Assembly (NCBI GenBank): GCA_003254925.1
Contig: QANZ01013357.1
Span: 1 to 64,000, forward strand
DNA: 64,000 nt
Origin: Chamaecrista fasciculata
Taxonomy: Eukaryota > Streptophyta > Magnoliopsida > Fabales > Fabaceae
Reading direction: 5' to 3'
Position numbers and translations under genes: made by a program. This document shows, piece after piece, positions 23,987 to 35,800 of the stretch. The stretch's first letter is position 1. Each line of letters starts with the position of its first letter. The notes beneath the pieces were generated by a model that had not been told where the DNA came from, did not search any database, and saw only the letters and a list, made by a program, of their open reading frames with translations.

Positions 23987-25737
23987 AATAAATTAAGGGT
24001 GAATTGCAGTTTGGTACCATGTGGTTAGGGGTGGTTCCACTTTGGTACCCTGAAAGAAAAATTTTGGCAGTTTGGTGCCCCGTGGTTTGCGCCGTTAGCG
24101 AATTGGTCCCCTGTGCTTTATTTCCGTTAGGATTTAACGGCAAATGTAATTGTGACCATGTTAAAATGTCAAAAACCTCCCAACAAGTCTTCTCTTATGC
24201 GTTTAAGTCATTTTCCAAAAAGTCTAAGTTCAACAATTAGGTCCTTGACCCCTTTTTATTCCATTATTCTCAATTCCCCCTTTTTTTCATCATCTTCATT
24301 CATTTTAGTCCCAAATCCTCAAAATAAAATTGTAAAGTGTCCCAAAACTCTTTCAAACTTTCCAATTTAGTCCTTAAAAATATTAAAACCCTTAAACCAT
24401 AAACCCTAAACCCTAAAAAATTGTCTAAGTTCAACAATTACGTTCTTGACCCATTTTTATTCCATTATTCTCAATTTCCATTTTTTTTCATCATTTTCAT
24501 TCATTTTAGTCCCAAATCCTCAAAAAAGAAATTGTAAAGTGTCCAAAATCTCTTTCAAACATTCCAATTTAATCCTTAAAAATATTAAAAACTTTAAACC
24601 CTAAACCTTAAACCCATAAAACTTAATTTTTTAAATCTTAATCTTCATCTTCCCAATTTAATATAAATCTCTAGTTTTATTTTAATCCCTAAACCCCCTA
24701 TTTTTTTTTCTTTTAATCTTTATCTTAATCTTCATCTTCCCGTATCAGAGCTTCCCGTTTGCCGACTCGCGACCCCAAGATTCGGCTCCTCTTTCTTGCC
24801 CCGACACTTCTCTCTGCAATTCCGAGCTCCAAATGGGTTTTCAAGGACTCCCATGAGGGTTTTCGTTGTTTCCGCAACCACGCCGAGAAACCCAAGAAGC
24901 GATATGCGGGTGAATCTAAAGGGTTTGTGGAGGAGATGAGTTTTGTGGCAACGAATCTGCATACGAAGGAGCAAGTTAAAGAGGGCTGAGACAGAGGATG
25001 AAGGTGAACTGTTGGCGGCGACGATGCAGGTTATGCAGAGGAAAGAGATGGAGGGTCGGCGGCGATGGAGTTTTAGGAGTTCTTTTATTTATTTATTTAT
25101 TTTGTTAATTTCTCATTAATTTACTTTTGGCTAAAATCCCAAATTGGTCCGAGTTGTTTTAAAATTGAGTAAACTAACAATTTGGTCTATAAAAAATCAC
25201 TAAGTTGATAACTCAGTCATTGAAAGATTAAAATGTATAATTTAATCGTTGAAAGATCAAAACGGTATAATTTTAGTCTCTGAAAGATTAAAAATTGTGT
25301 ACTAATTAGTCATTTTTAAGGATTAAATAGTATACTGTTTTAATCATTCATGGACTAAATTGACAGAAATTAAGCATTACCCCTTAGGTTCATGAGCTGT
25401 ATATTTGTCTTTTGAGGTTCTAAGGACTATTTTGATAAAGATCATAAACTTTTGGGATTAAAGTGTAATTAAATCAGGACCTATTCAAAAGAAATCTTAT
25501 GAAAAGGAAAGGGAAAGAACTTAAACGCAAGAGAAGACTTGTTGGGAGGTTTTTGACATTTTAATGTGGTCACAATCACATTTGCCGTTAAATCCTAACG
25601 GAAATAGAGCACAGGGGACCAATTCGCTAACAGAGCAAACCACGGGGCACCAAATTGCAAAAATTTTTCTTTCAGGGTATCAAGGTGGAACCGCCCCTAA
25701 CTACAGGGTACCAAACTGCAATTTACCCAATAAATTA
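23987..25737. mobile_element. Pack-MULE with heme oxygenase cargo and 9-bp target-site repeats
   Basis: The body is about 23996-25728 with terminal inverted repeats of about 225 bp, each end beginning 'gggt(g/a)aattgcagtttgg', roughly 90% alike by eye. A perfect 9-bp repeat, AATAAATTA, flanks it at 23987-23995 and 25729-25737, the length typical of Mutator superfamily insertions. Inside, in order: a roughly 200-bp segment repeated in tandem (about 24222-24420 and 24423-24620) that ends in CCCTAAA words, a heme oxygenase fragment on the plus strand (see below), and a worn fold-back repeat (25164-25375). No transposase frame is present, so it would depend on one elsewhere. The clean ends argue for a recent insertion. 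Confidence 0.9.
24759..24989 (+). pseudogene. HO1: Captured heme oxygenase 1 (HY1/HO1-type) exon fragment
   Basis: The 76-codon frame includes 'KKRYAGESKGFVEEMSFVA' then 'NLHTKEQVKEG', which matches the start of the mature region of plant plastid heme oxygenase (Arabidopsis HY1 reads KKRYPGESKGFVEEMRFVA in my memory). Heme oxygenase opens heme to biliverdin for phytochrome chromophore synthesis. Only the end of the transit peptide and the first few dozen mature residues are here; the catalytic helices are missing and the frame then stops. It is GC-richer than its surroundings and enclosed by the MULE, so it was captured from a gene elsewhere. An antisense frame covers the same bases. Confidence 0.85.
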
Positions 25738-25894
25738 TTGTGAACTTTTTGATATCTCTCCATTAATTTTCTTAATAAATATATTGTCTATGTGATTGAC
25801 TTTTAAGTTTTAACATAAAACCAAATCAACTTTATAATTTTAGTCTCAAACCTCAATCTCCCTTCATAACTTTTTTTTCTTTAAAATAACTTTA

Positions 25895-26172
25895 TACTCC
25901 CTCCGGTTTTATATATCTGGTGTTTAAGGTTTCTACACACAGATTAAGGAAATGATTAGTCAACATAGAATGAAGAGAAAAATGAAGTAAAATGACTAAA
26001 CTATCCCTATTAAATTACTTGGAAAATGTTTATACATTTATGACTCTACTATATTTAATAGGGGTAGAATGGTAAAAAAATAATTAATGCTCTCTTAAAT
26101 TTATAAAACATCAGATATTTTGGAACAAAAATGATTTTCTAAAACACCAGATATTCAGAACCGGAGGGAGTA
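25895..26172. mobile_element. Stowaway-type MITE
   Basis: The 274-bp body (25897-26170) starts CTCCCTCCGGTTTTATATA and ends with the inverse, ...CCGGAGGGAG, flanked by TA on both sides. These termini and the TA target are those of Tc1/mariner Stowaway MITEs. Relatives: 14270-14714 (same family, internally duplicated) and 51916-52188 (same terminus, different interior). Confidence 0.92.
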
Positions 26173-26255
26173 GTATACAACAACCAAAACCGAACTTTCT
26201 AATAAAGAAAAAATTCCCAAAATTAGGTGAGACTTGAGATTCTACCATAGACCCT

Positions 26256-27315
26256 TTAATTTCAGGGAATGGATCATCTCCATTTAAAATTCTGTCCAGT
26301 CTCTCCATTAGAGTGAATCCTAACCATTAGTTTCATCCAATGTTCTTATATCATGCCACATCATCCACTGAGCAAAACACACCGTTTTATTAACCCAAAA
26401 TGTAGCATATTTCCAAATGAGTTTTTGTTGCTCTCTTCGAAGCTAAACACACTAACACAGAACCAGACTAGTGGGTTTTGAAGAAGACTTATTTTCAATC
26501 TTCCATTGTTACTTTGTTTACTACAAATCTTCCATTGTTATTAAATCAGTGTAACCCTCTTTCCATCGTTTTGACATTTTTTTTATCTGTAAATGAAGTT
26601 GGAGAGGATCCACTCTTCATCTTTTTTTTTTGGTTGACGTAAAGCACCATTTTTGTTAACCAAAACAGAGCGTTTTCAGACGCCGGTGGCCCTTCAAAAC
26701 TATACATTCCATCTTCATCCTATACTCCGTCGACGTCTAAAATTCGTAACGAAAGACAACAAAACAAAAGTAAAAATTATCTATTAAGCTGGCGGAGGCT
26801 AAAAATTATCTAAAACAAGGTCGCCGGCGCCGGAGAATTTACAGATCGGTCCGATTCTTGAAGTCGGAGGCGAGTCGAGTAGTACATGGTGTCGTGAAAG
26901 GACTCCATCTCCCTGTTTACCGGCGGAGACGCCTTTCCGTCTAGCAACCGGCGAATCGAGATCGGACTTCCGGTGGCCGGTGCTAGCACAGATAATGGCT
27001 GGATGAACGGCGGTAAAGGTAGCGGCCATTTGAGATTCGCAAGAAAGGATTAAAAAAAACGAAAAATCAGTTTCATTTGCAGATCAAAGAAACATCAAAA
27101 GATTGAAGAGAAGTATTCCTCAAAACCCGCTGGTTCAGCGTTTAGCTTGGGAGAGAGCTACAAAAATATTCATTTGGAAATATGCTCCATTTTGGGTTAA
27201 CAATGGATGACGTGGCATGATATAAGAACATTGGATGAAACTAATGGTTAGGATTCACTCTAATGGAGAGACTGAACAGAATTTTGAATGGAGATGATCC
27301 ATTCCCTTAATTTCA
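26256..27315. mobile_element. Second MULE with gene-like cargo and 9-bp target-site repeats
   Basis: The body is 26265-27306 with inverted arms of about 200 bp: 'gggaatggatcatctccatt' on the left is matched, inverted, at the right. A perfect 9-bp repeat, TTAATTTCA, flanks it at 26256-26264 and 27307-27315. The interior is GC-rich and gene-like (see 26799-27029). No transposase. The terminal repeats differ in sequence from the MULE at 24 kb, so this is a separate family. Confidence 0.88.
26799..27029 (-). pseudogene. Unrecognised coding-like cargo inside the MULE
   Basis: A 76-codon minus-strand frame beginning MAATFTAVHPAIICAS sits in the only GC-rich block of this stretch, in the middle of the element. 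Composition, an A-rich region before the Met and rich use of G/C third positions suggest the 5' part of a host gene captured by the MULE. I do not recognise the protein. It may be a translated cargo frame or plain non-coding sequence. Confidence 0.4.
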
Positions 27316-27670
27316 AGCCCAAAAACTAGGAGGAGCTAACTAGCTTTAAAAAAGTGTCCAGGATCAATGAACCTTAATTCACACGCGTTTATGCCTTTGG
27401 CTACGACGACGATGACTGATTCTTTCTTTCTTTTTCCTTTTTACTAATTACGAGATGCCTCAAGCATAACGACGTTACTCCCATATATTGTCCACATTCA
27501 GTGAACCTTAATCCTTCACCAAATTCCATGTTATATCATCCTTAACTGTAATTTCTCCCTCAAATAAGGAATCTAACCATTTTGTCACACGAATTTAGCA
27601 TTTGACACCCTGTAAAATGGAAAATTCAACTCGTCAATGTAAATTCTTTCCTTCTCTTTTTTTTTTTTTT
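27316..27670. other. Spacer between mobile elements, nothing seen
   Basis: Non-coding, ending in a run of T at 27658-27670 into which the next repeat appears inserted. Confidence 0.5.
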
Positions 27671-28132
27671 GTCTAAAGTGCACTTATGGTCTCGTAACTT
27701 TGACAAAGATTTCAATTTGGTCCCATAATTTTTTTTTGCAATTTTGGTCTCATAACTTTGGAAAAGGTCTCAATTTGGTCCCATAACTTTTTTTGTTGCA
27801 ATTTTGGTCCCATCACTTCTAAAAATGTCTCACCATTGGTCCAAACTGATTTCCATCCGTCCCATAATTTCACCCACATTTTCCACGTCATCATTCAACT
27901 TAATATGTCAGATACTCAGATCATCTTTAGTGGCAGATAATGGATGGAAATCAATATTAGGACCAACAGTGAGACATTTTCAAAAGTTATGAGACCAAAA
28001 TTGCAACAAAAAAAGTTATGGGACCAAATTGAGACCTTTGCCAAAGTTATGGGACCAAAATTGCAACAAAAAAAATTATGGGACCAAATTGAAACCTTTG
28101 CCAAAGTTATAGGACCAAAAGTGCACTTTAGC
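27671..28132. mobile_element. Fold-back element (about 460 bp)
   Basis: The ends read 'ctaaagtgcactta' and its inverse 'aagtgcactttag'. The arms of about 180 bp are made of phrases 'aattttggtc(c/t)cataact' on the left and their inverses on the right. T runs flank both sides. A related but diverged element lies at 49148-49553. The open frames on both strands are mirror images of each other caused by the inverted repeat. Confidence 0.8.
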
Positions 28133-28267
28133 CTTTTTTTTTTTCACATGGTGCAGTTAAAAATCCGATTTGTTTAAACAGTCATATGAACGAAGAAGCA
28201 CGAACATTCATTAAAGGCACATGGCAAGTGGTGACTAATCCCGCGAAAATCGTAGGCCTCGTTTCAC

Positions 28268-28362
28268 TATAAAAATGAAGTTTCAATGTGTGATTCATTC
28301 ACACTCCTTCCTTCGAATCAACGAGCAAAGAGAGAGAGAGAGAGAAAGAAAGAGAGAGAAAG
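28268..28362 (+). promoter_or_regulatory. Promoter/5' UTR of the GGCT2-type gene
   Basis: A TATA-like TATAAAAA at 28268-28275 lies upstream of a purine-rich (GA)n tract at 28329-28362 that would fall in the 5' UTR. The next GT (28560) and AG (29179-29180) can bound a 5' UTR intron before the start codon. Inferred from sequence only. Confidence 0.5.
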
Positions 28363-29193
28363 AGAAGGAGAGTCTCCAGAGAGGAACAATTCGCCGTCCC
28401 TAATTTTTTCAAGCTAGACAAAACCCTAATTTTTGTTTGGCTTCCATTTCATTGTTTCCTCTCTTGTGCTAAAAATCCTAAACCCCAACTAATTTCCTCT
28501 TTCGTATCCGGCCAGGATCGTACTACTTTCTTTCTCTCGGGATTATTTCTCGTCTCAATGTGAGAATCCCTGCTCTTCTTTTAACTTTATCGCCTTTTGT
28601 TTTTTTTTTTAATTTGTTTATTCATTCCGCGATAGCCTTGTGCTATTATTGGTGGTTGTCGAAATGGCTTGAAGTGGAAAGGGATTCCGTTTTGTTTGTT
28701 AATTTTTGTCTGGTAGCTTCTAATGGAACATCTATAATCGAAAAAGTTAAGAAGGGATGGTTCTATGTAGATTCCTCTTTCCCTCTTTCTCCCCGAGTTT
28801 TTGGCTCTTTTGATGAATACCTGTTTGGCTATATATTTTGACTTATGACAAGGGAAGAAAAAATTGGTCTAAGTTTTGTATAAAGCGGAAGCTAACCCAG
28901 AGTTAAATTAGTAGTTTAAATTGCTACGCAATTTGGGGTTTGATAGTTTTTGGAATTACATGACTCCGGATTTAATTTCATACGTTCTGGAAGAAAAAAG
29001 GGGAAAAGTACAGCAAAACACATGGATTTTCTGTGATCTGTCATTTGAAGTGCCCAACAATATTTAAATGATCTTATTTGGAAAGAACAAGCTCGGTTAC
29101 TTTCTTCTCAAATTTCAAATTGATTTAATGTGGTGAAACTTTTTCATACTGATATATTTTATTTATCTATTTATAATCAGAAGTCAAGCAGCC

Positions 29194-30723
29194 ATGGTGT
29201 TTTGGGTTTTTGGCTATGGTTCACTGGTGTGGAACCCAGGTTTCGATTACGATGAGAAAGTAGTTGGATTCATAAAGGACTACAGACGTGTGTTTAATTT
29301 AGGTAAGCTCCTTCCTACCAATGTGCCTATCATCTTGGTTTTGTACTTTGCACCGGATTCGCCATTGCTTATATTTTTCATTTCCTCCTTGCAGCATGTA
29401 TTGATCACAGGGGTACTCCTGAAAACCCAGCTAGAACTTGCACATTGGAGCCGGAAGAAGGGGCTATTTGCGTAAGGACCTATTTCATTTTTCATGATTC
29501 ATGGGTGTGCTTTGTCTTCAATGGTTATACATTAACGCCCAAAACAAAAACCACCCTTTGTTGTTCTGGTGATGGTTCTCCATTGCCAATGCTTTAGCAG
29601 TGCGTTACTATGTCTTGCAATACTATTCGTGTTGGTCTTCCTTTCTTATGATTTGTTCAATATTATTTTTCAGTGGGGTGCTGCTTACTGTGTTCGTGGA
29701 GGCCCTGAAAAGGAAAAACTGGCTATGCAGGTAGTTATTTACTCTGGGAAGTTTCCCGGAACGCTTTCTATCCATTCTTGTTGTATGAATTAAATGTGGA
29801 AATGTAAAGCCTGACAATATGTTCTGTTTTTTTTTTTTCTAGCGTGCCATACATATCCATTTCAATTAGCAAGTTTGACAGAGTATTAAATTTTCTTTCT
29901 TTCCTTTTTCTGATGTAGTATCTGGAGCGCAGAGAATGTGAATATGATCTAAGGACTCATGTAAACTTCTACAAGGTGAGTTTATTTAATTGCCTTAATT
30001 GGCTTTTGTTTTTTCAATATCATTGCTGCTAACGTGATCCTTACTTTCCTTAATCTTTTAGGAAGGAGATACACTGAACCCTGCAATAACTGGAGTAATA
30101 GTGTAAGTTAGCATAGTGCTTCATTTCATTTTTCTGTTTCTTTTCTTTAGCAATAATACAACACAATTAATTTGTTCATACAACAAAATTTTTAACCCAA
30201 CTGATATCAATCTATTCAGATTCACATCTACTGCTGACAAAGCATACAAATACTACCTGGGACCTGCCCCTTTGGAAGACATGGCTAGGTATTTTATCTT
30301 TTTCCCTTTCTATTATCAACCTGGATCCTTCACTTTCCTTATTTCGACTTTTCCCTAATCTCTGTTTATCAATTCAGGCAAATAGCGACAGCTAATGGCC
30401 CTTGTGGGAACAACAGGGACTATCTTTTCCTTTTAGAAAAAGCCATGTATGATATCGGTGAGTAATCCATCATTCAAGTTATTGGTGAATTGTATATGCA
30501 AGATGATGATGAGTCCTGACTCTTGAGAGGCGTTATGTTATGTGCAGGCCATGAGGATGGCTATGTAATAGAGCTTGCAAATGAAGTGAGGAAGGAACTT
30601 GGAATAATGGGGGATGTGAAACCGAAGGACCAAAAGGCGATTGGAGCTGCTAAAATTGCACACCCTACTATCGTACCCATTCCAAACCTTCAACTTCACC
30701 CACTGCCACAACCCATTTCATAG
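29194..30723 (+). CDS. GGCT2: Gamma-glutamylcyclotransferase, ChaC type
   Basis: Eight coding exons: 29194-29302, 29395-29471, 29674-29730, 29919-29975, 30062-30102, 30220-30288, 30378-30457, 30548-30723, all with GT/AG borders, giving 221 residues. The N-terminus '[18 protein letters not shown]' holds the YGSL substrate loop of the GGCT/ChaC fold; '[19 protein letters not shown]' and '[10 protein letters not shown]' follow, with a conserved glutamate in the '[10 protein letters not shown]' helix as likely general acid/base. Plant GGCT2 enzymes cleave glutathione to 5-oxoproline and Cys-Gly in the cytosol, recycling glutamate and cysteine and helping with metal and sulfur stress. Length and exon phases are consistent with a working gene. 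A 5' UTR intron (28560-29180) is likely. Exact paralog (2;1, 2;2 or 2;3) not resolved. Confidence 0.95.
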
Positions 30724-31370
30724 GACTCCAACTACTTTACGGGACCACCTTACACTACTTAAACTGATATGCTGAGATTGCCAGGAGCTTCTGATACATT
30801 ATTGCGGATCCATAGCTAACCCATTTCTTAAGCTAGTCTTATTATTGGCTTCATATTTTTTTGGGTTAACAGATATATATATATAACAGAGAGCTATTCC
30901 AGTTCCACTATCAATGTTCGCGTTTCTTTCACTAGTTTTAAGTCCCTAGCTGGGGATCATGCTATATGCTTAGGTTTCGGTGTAACAAAGAACTTCAGTT
31001 TGGAATGAGAAACAATGATTTGCTGACTTTCTATTTGTATACGGTAGATCAAACAACTCTGTAATCATAGTGAGAGTTGGATTTTTGTGGTTTCTGGCTT
31101 TCTGCACAGTATCAATATTAAGTTCACTTCAACTTGAATGAATTGAAAGTGGTAGAAAGATCACCGTGCGAAGCGAACAAAGACCAAAAAAAGATATAAG
31201 AAATAAGAATAAAGCAAGCACAATTAACTGATGAAGACATGACATGAGAGTGAAGGAAGGTACATAAGTCGGAGAAAGATCATAGTGTGACACCGTGACC
31301 TATTGAGTACTGGCTTGAGTATGAATTATGATGCCTGAAAGAAGAGATTTATGGACGGTTAAATTTTCTC

Positions 31371-31890
31371 TTAGGCTCCGTTTGGTAGCCATGAAAAGAG
31401 TTTTACATTGTAAAACTCCACGAATTTCGAGACTTTCATGTGTTTGGTATGGTAATTTAAGCTATGTAAAGTGGATTACAATGTAAAGGGTTTTACATTA
31501 CATAGGCCATTTTTCTTTACTTCACATTTCTGATGTAATTCAAGTCTACCTAGGGAATTATGGTAGAATTCCTAATTTGCCCCTCTCACTCTCATCCCAT
31601 TTTCTCCCCCTAAGGTGGCCGGCGACAGCGGCGGCGGTTGACGGCGGCTCCGGCCACCGTGGACGGCGGCGGTGGGTGGCGGCGGCGGCAGTCTTGTGGT
31701 GGTTGTGGGAAGGGCATTTTTGTCATTTTTTTCTATATCTATTTTACTTTCCCTCCCCTACCTTTTTATACCAAACACTTTCAATCTTTACCTACTTTAC
31801 ATTCCCTCAACTACTTTTCCTTTCCCTCACAATTTTTCCCTTGTAAAACCCTTTCCTTTACATACCCCAACCTTACCAAACGGACCCTTA
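31371..31890. mobile_element. Tourist-type (PIF/Harbinger) MITE with GGC-rich core
   Basis: The body 31374-31887 starts GGCTCCGTTTGGTA and ends with the inverse TACCAAACGGACCC. It is flanked by TTA at 31371-31373 and 31888-31890, the three-base target of PIF/Harbinger elements. Subterminal 'ttttacattgtaaaa' and 'ttgtaaaaccc' words mirror each other. The centre (31612-31700) is a GGC-rich patch that opens three overlapping plus-strand frames; none looks like a protein. Confidence 0.85.
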
Positions 31891-32810
31891 ATAAATATGA
31901 CATGAAGTTCCCTTTAAGATAATCATGAGTTGTAAAGTTATTTATTCTTATTATTTATTAAAAATTGATAGAAAATGTCTGGAAATTATTAACATAAAGA
32001 GAAGAAAATTAGACTTCTATCAGATTATAATGTAATCTGAAATAAAGCACTCTGTCATTTTAGTAGTTGAAAATTTATGCACCTACACAGACTAGTTTGA
32101 GGGTTATTTTGGTTCTAAATGTATGTCCTAATGTTTAATTTGGTCCATTATGTTTCTTTAAATTTATCCTAAATGTTGACAAAATGTTTCATTTTAAAGT
32201 GCAATTTACCCAAAGTTAATGTTTTATTTTAGGCAAAAGTACTAATTTCGTCCCCAAACTTTATATCAACTGTCAATTTCATCCCTAATCTTTTTTTGTT
32301 GTCGATTTCATCCCCAATAATTTAAATTTTGGTCAATTTTATCATTTGACTAACTTCTTTCAATAAATTAAGTATAAACTACATTGTGTTTTTCAATCTG
32401 AATTAAGATTTGAGTTTTTTGTTTATCATTTTTAAATTACGTATTATTAGCCTCATAAATTTTATCGTTAATATTTAATTTAAGGAAGAGCAAAAGATAA
32501 AACTAACCAAAATGTAAAATATTAGAAATGAAATTGATGGTAAAAAAATATTAAAAACAAAATTCACAGTCGATATAAATATAAAGTTTGGGTTGACGAA
32601 ACTAATAATTTGGCCTTTATTTTATTTCGTAAAGAAAAAGAAAAAACTTGGGTGGGAAGTCAGGGTTCTCTTTCACAAATCACAAGTCATAAATCTTGGT
32701 TTCGATTCATCTTTCTGGCGCCTGAAGAAGTTGTTTGTGTGAACCTGTAGTGAATCAATCTGAGTCGTCGTCTTACTATTAGGGCACATAACCATTTCAT
32801 TTTTCTTCTC
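31891..32810. other. Intergenic with two repeat fragments
   Basis: 32095-32215 is a left-terminal fragment of the TIR repeat seen whole at 56587-57122 ('ctaaatgtatgtcctaatgt' and on). 32236-32615 is a fold-back-like repeat related to 7255-7590. The last 150 bp form the upstream/5' UTR of PBA1. No other gene seen. Confidence 0.55.
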
Positions 32811-32821
32811 TGCGGATAATT

Positions 32822-35800
32822 ATGGATCGCGACGCCAATATCAGCGCCCCTCATTCCATGGGAACCACAATCATCGGTGTCACTTACAATGGTGGTGTTG
32901 TTCTCGGAGCCGACTCTCGAACTAGCACCGGTACCCTATTTCCTTACAATCTTTTCTTCTGTATAATCCGCACACTTTCCCTGTTTGGTTCGATATTTCG
33001 GAACAGAGAATTTTTAATTGGGAGCTGAGTTTTGGTTTGCAACAGTATTTTGTCTGAGAATTGAACCGCATCCCGCTAGCTATTGAGTAATTTATTTTAT
33101 CTATCATGAACTTCGTTCTGTTTTTTGCTTCTTTTTAGCACAAAACCCAATTTATTTTCTTTGGGTTTTCAGTGGGTGTTGCAACATTTTTTTTGGCGTG
33201 ATCTGCAAATTTTAGTTTGATTGGTAATTACCTAATTTATGCCATTATTGGGACCGATGATTGATCTCTTCTATCATCTACTTTTGCAGGAGTGTATGTT
33301 GCAAATAGGGCATCGGACAAAATTACGCAGCTGACTGATAATGTCTATGTTTGTCGCTCTGGATCGGTATTATTCTTTCTATCTTAGGATGTAATGATAC
33401 TCAGTTGGTCAATGTCTTCGGTGGAGATAGTGCGTTACGTGAAATGTTTGTTATTGACTTGATTCGATTTATTTGCTATTTCAAGTATTCCAAGTTTTTT
33501 TAGGGCGATGCTTACCCCTAGTATTTAGTGTAATGTTGTTCTTAAAATGTAACTGTGTCATGCACTATTTTTTATGTGCCACTATGGTTTTCAACCAACC
33601 GTAGCTTTAGTTAAACTAATCATTTGGTTGAGAATCTTGCTCTTCGGCTGGGGTTCATAGTTGATTTGATCCCCCCACCCCTTTTGCTTCTGTTTTAGGT
33701 TCTTGAAATACTGAATTGGCTTCTTCTTTGCAGGCTGCAGATTCTCAGATAGTATCTGATTATGTGCGCTACTTTCTTCACCAGCACACGTATGTGATTT
33801 TCCTTTTATGTATAATCATAGGATATTCTGAAATTTAAACATAAATTAATAATTTTGAAGTGAAAGACAATTCTTTGAGTTAGTTCCTTCAGAAGTTCTT
33901 GTATGATGTCATTTTGTCATAGAATATTTTCTTTTCCACACTCTTCCTTCTGAACTAGATAATTTCAACCTTTGACTTGGAGTACCCTAGTTTTTGTTTT
34001 CTCTTTTTTTTAAGAAAAGACATTTAAGATGGTTGGAAAGTCACATGTACAGTTCTCCAGTCTTTCCTGTGAGAATTAGTGGAACAAAGGAGAAAAATAA
34101 GCTTTTGAAATGTTGTTTCTTGACTGTAAACCACCTGATTGATGTGTTTATTTACATTTGACATTTTCCTTCTGACAACTAGTTTGCTATTTGTACAGTA
34201 TACAGCTTGGTCAGCCTGCAACAGTCAAAGTTGCTGCAAACCTTGTCCGACTTCTCTCCTATAACAACAAGGTTCAAGTTTTAAATTTTTCTTTTTTGGT
34301 TGGATATGTGTGAATGGGATGTTAGGAGCTTAGATAGCTGATCCAAGTACTACAGTCTAAGACTGTAAAATAATTATCTTGCTTGTGTTGTCTTCTGTTT
34401 GACAGTTTTATCCAAGGATTTTAGGCAGCCTAATTCGAGGAAGAGAATGTGTATTTTAACGTCATATTCTCCTGCAACTAATCTGTGCCTTGGAATGGTT
34501 GCAATGGAATTCGAATGATGGATTTTCATTTTTTTTTTTTTTATCTTTTTCGTATGACTGAAAGGGGAGAAGTGTATTAATTTTGCAGACAAACTACTGG
34601 TAAAACTGAATTGTGCTGATATTGATTTTACATGAACTGATGGTTAAAAAACTATGAAATGTAAAACAATTTATATTAGCATTTTTTTGGGGTGGGGTGC
34701 GGGGAATTACCTTGTTGAGTACTGTCTGGTATTTGTTATAATCCTCAAAAGCAATGGAACTGGATCTTTCAAAGTGTCAAAATTAGTGAAGTGTGTGAAA
34801 TTTAGAGAGAGATAGAGAGAAGTGTTGAAAGAAAATTATATGTATAAAATAATTTAACTCGTAGGGTCCACACATTCTTTCTCTATTTCTCTCTATCGCT
34901 CTAAACTTCACACGCTTCACAAATTTTGACACTTTAGAGGATCCACTTCCCAAAGGAATGAGAATTTGGGCAACTAGAGAATTGTCAAAACAAATCACCG
35001 TAACAACTATTGTATCAACCAAACCAAGACTCTTATCCTATATTTAGCTATTTTATTTATGTGGCTTTATTGTAACTCTATCCTCATTGGCAGAATTTCT
35101 TACAAACTGGGTTAATTATTGGTGGGTGGGACAAGTATGAAGGTGGTCAAATTTATGGAGTTCCTCTTGGTGGAACGATAGTTCAACAACCTTTTACTAT
35201 TGGAGGTATGTTATTATTATGTGTGTTTATGCATGTTCTATCTTGATTCATGCACGGATGATTAGATACACATGCATGTCTATGTATTGTTTGTATCTGC
35301 CAATTCTACCATGATATCACATTATCCATCTTGGTGGAAAACCGTTGATTTATTGATTCCTTAGAGTCATTGATGCAGAATGAGTCCATTACAAAATTAA
35401 GCTACATTGTCTGTAATCTTTAAACTATCATAGTTGATGAGTTTTGTCACTTTCTGAATTTAGAAAATCATGGTTGACATATTTCTGTCTGCACAAATTT
35501 AATGTCATTTTTCTCTTATTATGCATCTTCGCAATTTTAACATCTTCGTTTCTAATTTGTCATGCTTCCTTGGGGTTCATGCCTTTTGTTTATGGAGCTA
35601 TGGCTTACCTGATTTGTTTCACAGGATCTGGCTCTAGTTACTTGTATGGATTCTTTGATCAAGCATGGAAAGAAGGAATGACCCAGGATGAAGCTGAGGT
35701 ATGAGTCTTGATTCATGGTGGTTATTGTTCTAATTAAACTGAATAAATAAACTAGGAATTAACTTCAATGGGATGGGATTGTTTTGGATATCTTTTTCTT

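Noticed and set aside
31577-31922. Three overlapping plus-strand frames
   Set aside because: All are opened by the GGC-rich core of a MITE with clear TTA target repeats.
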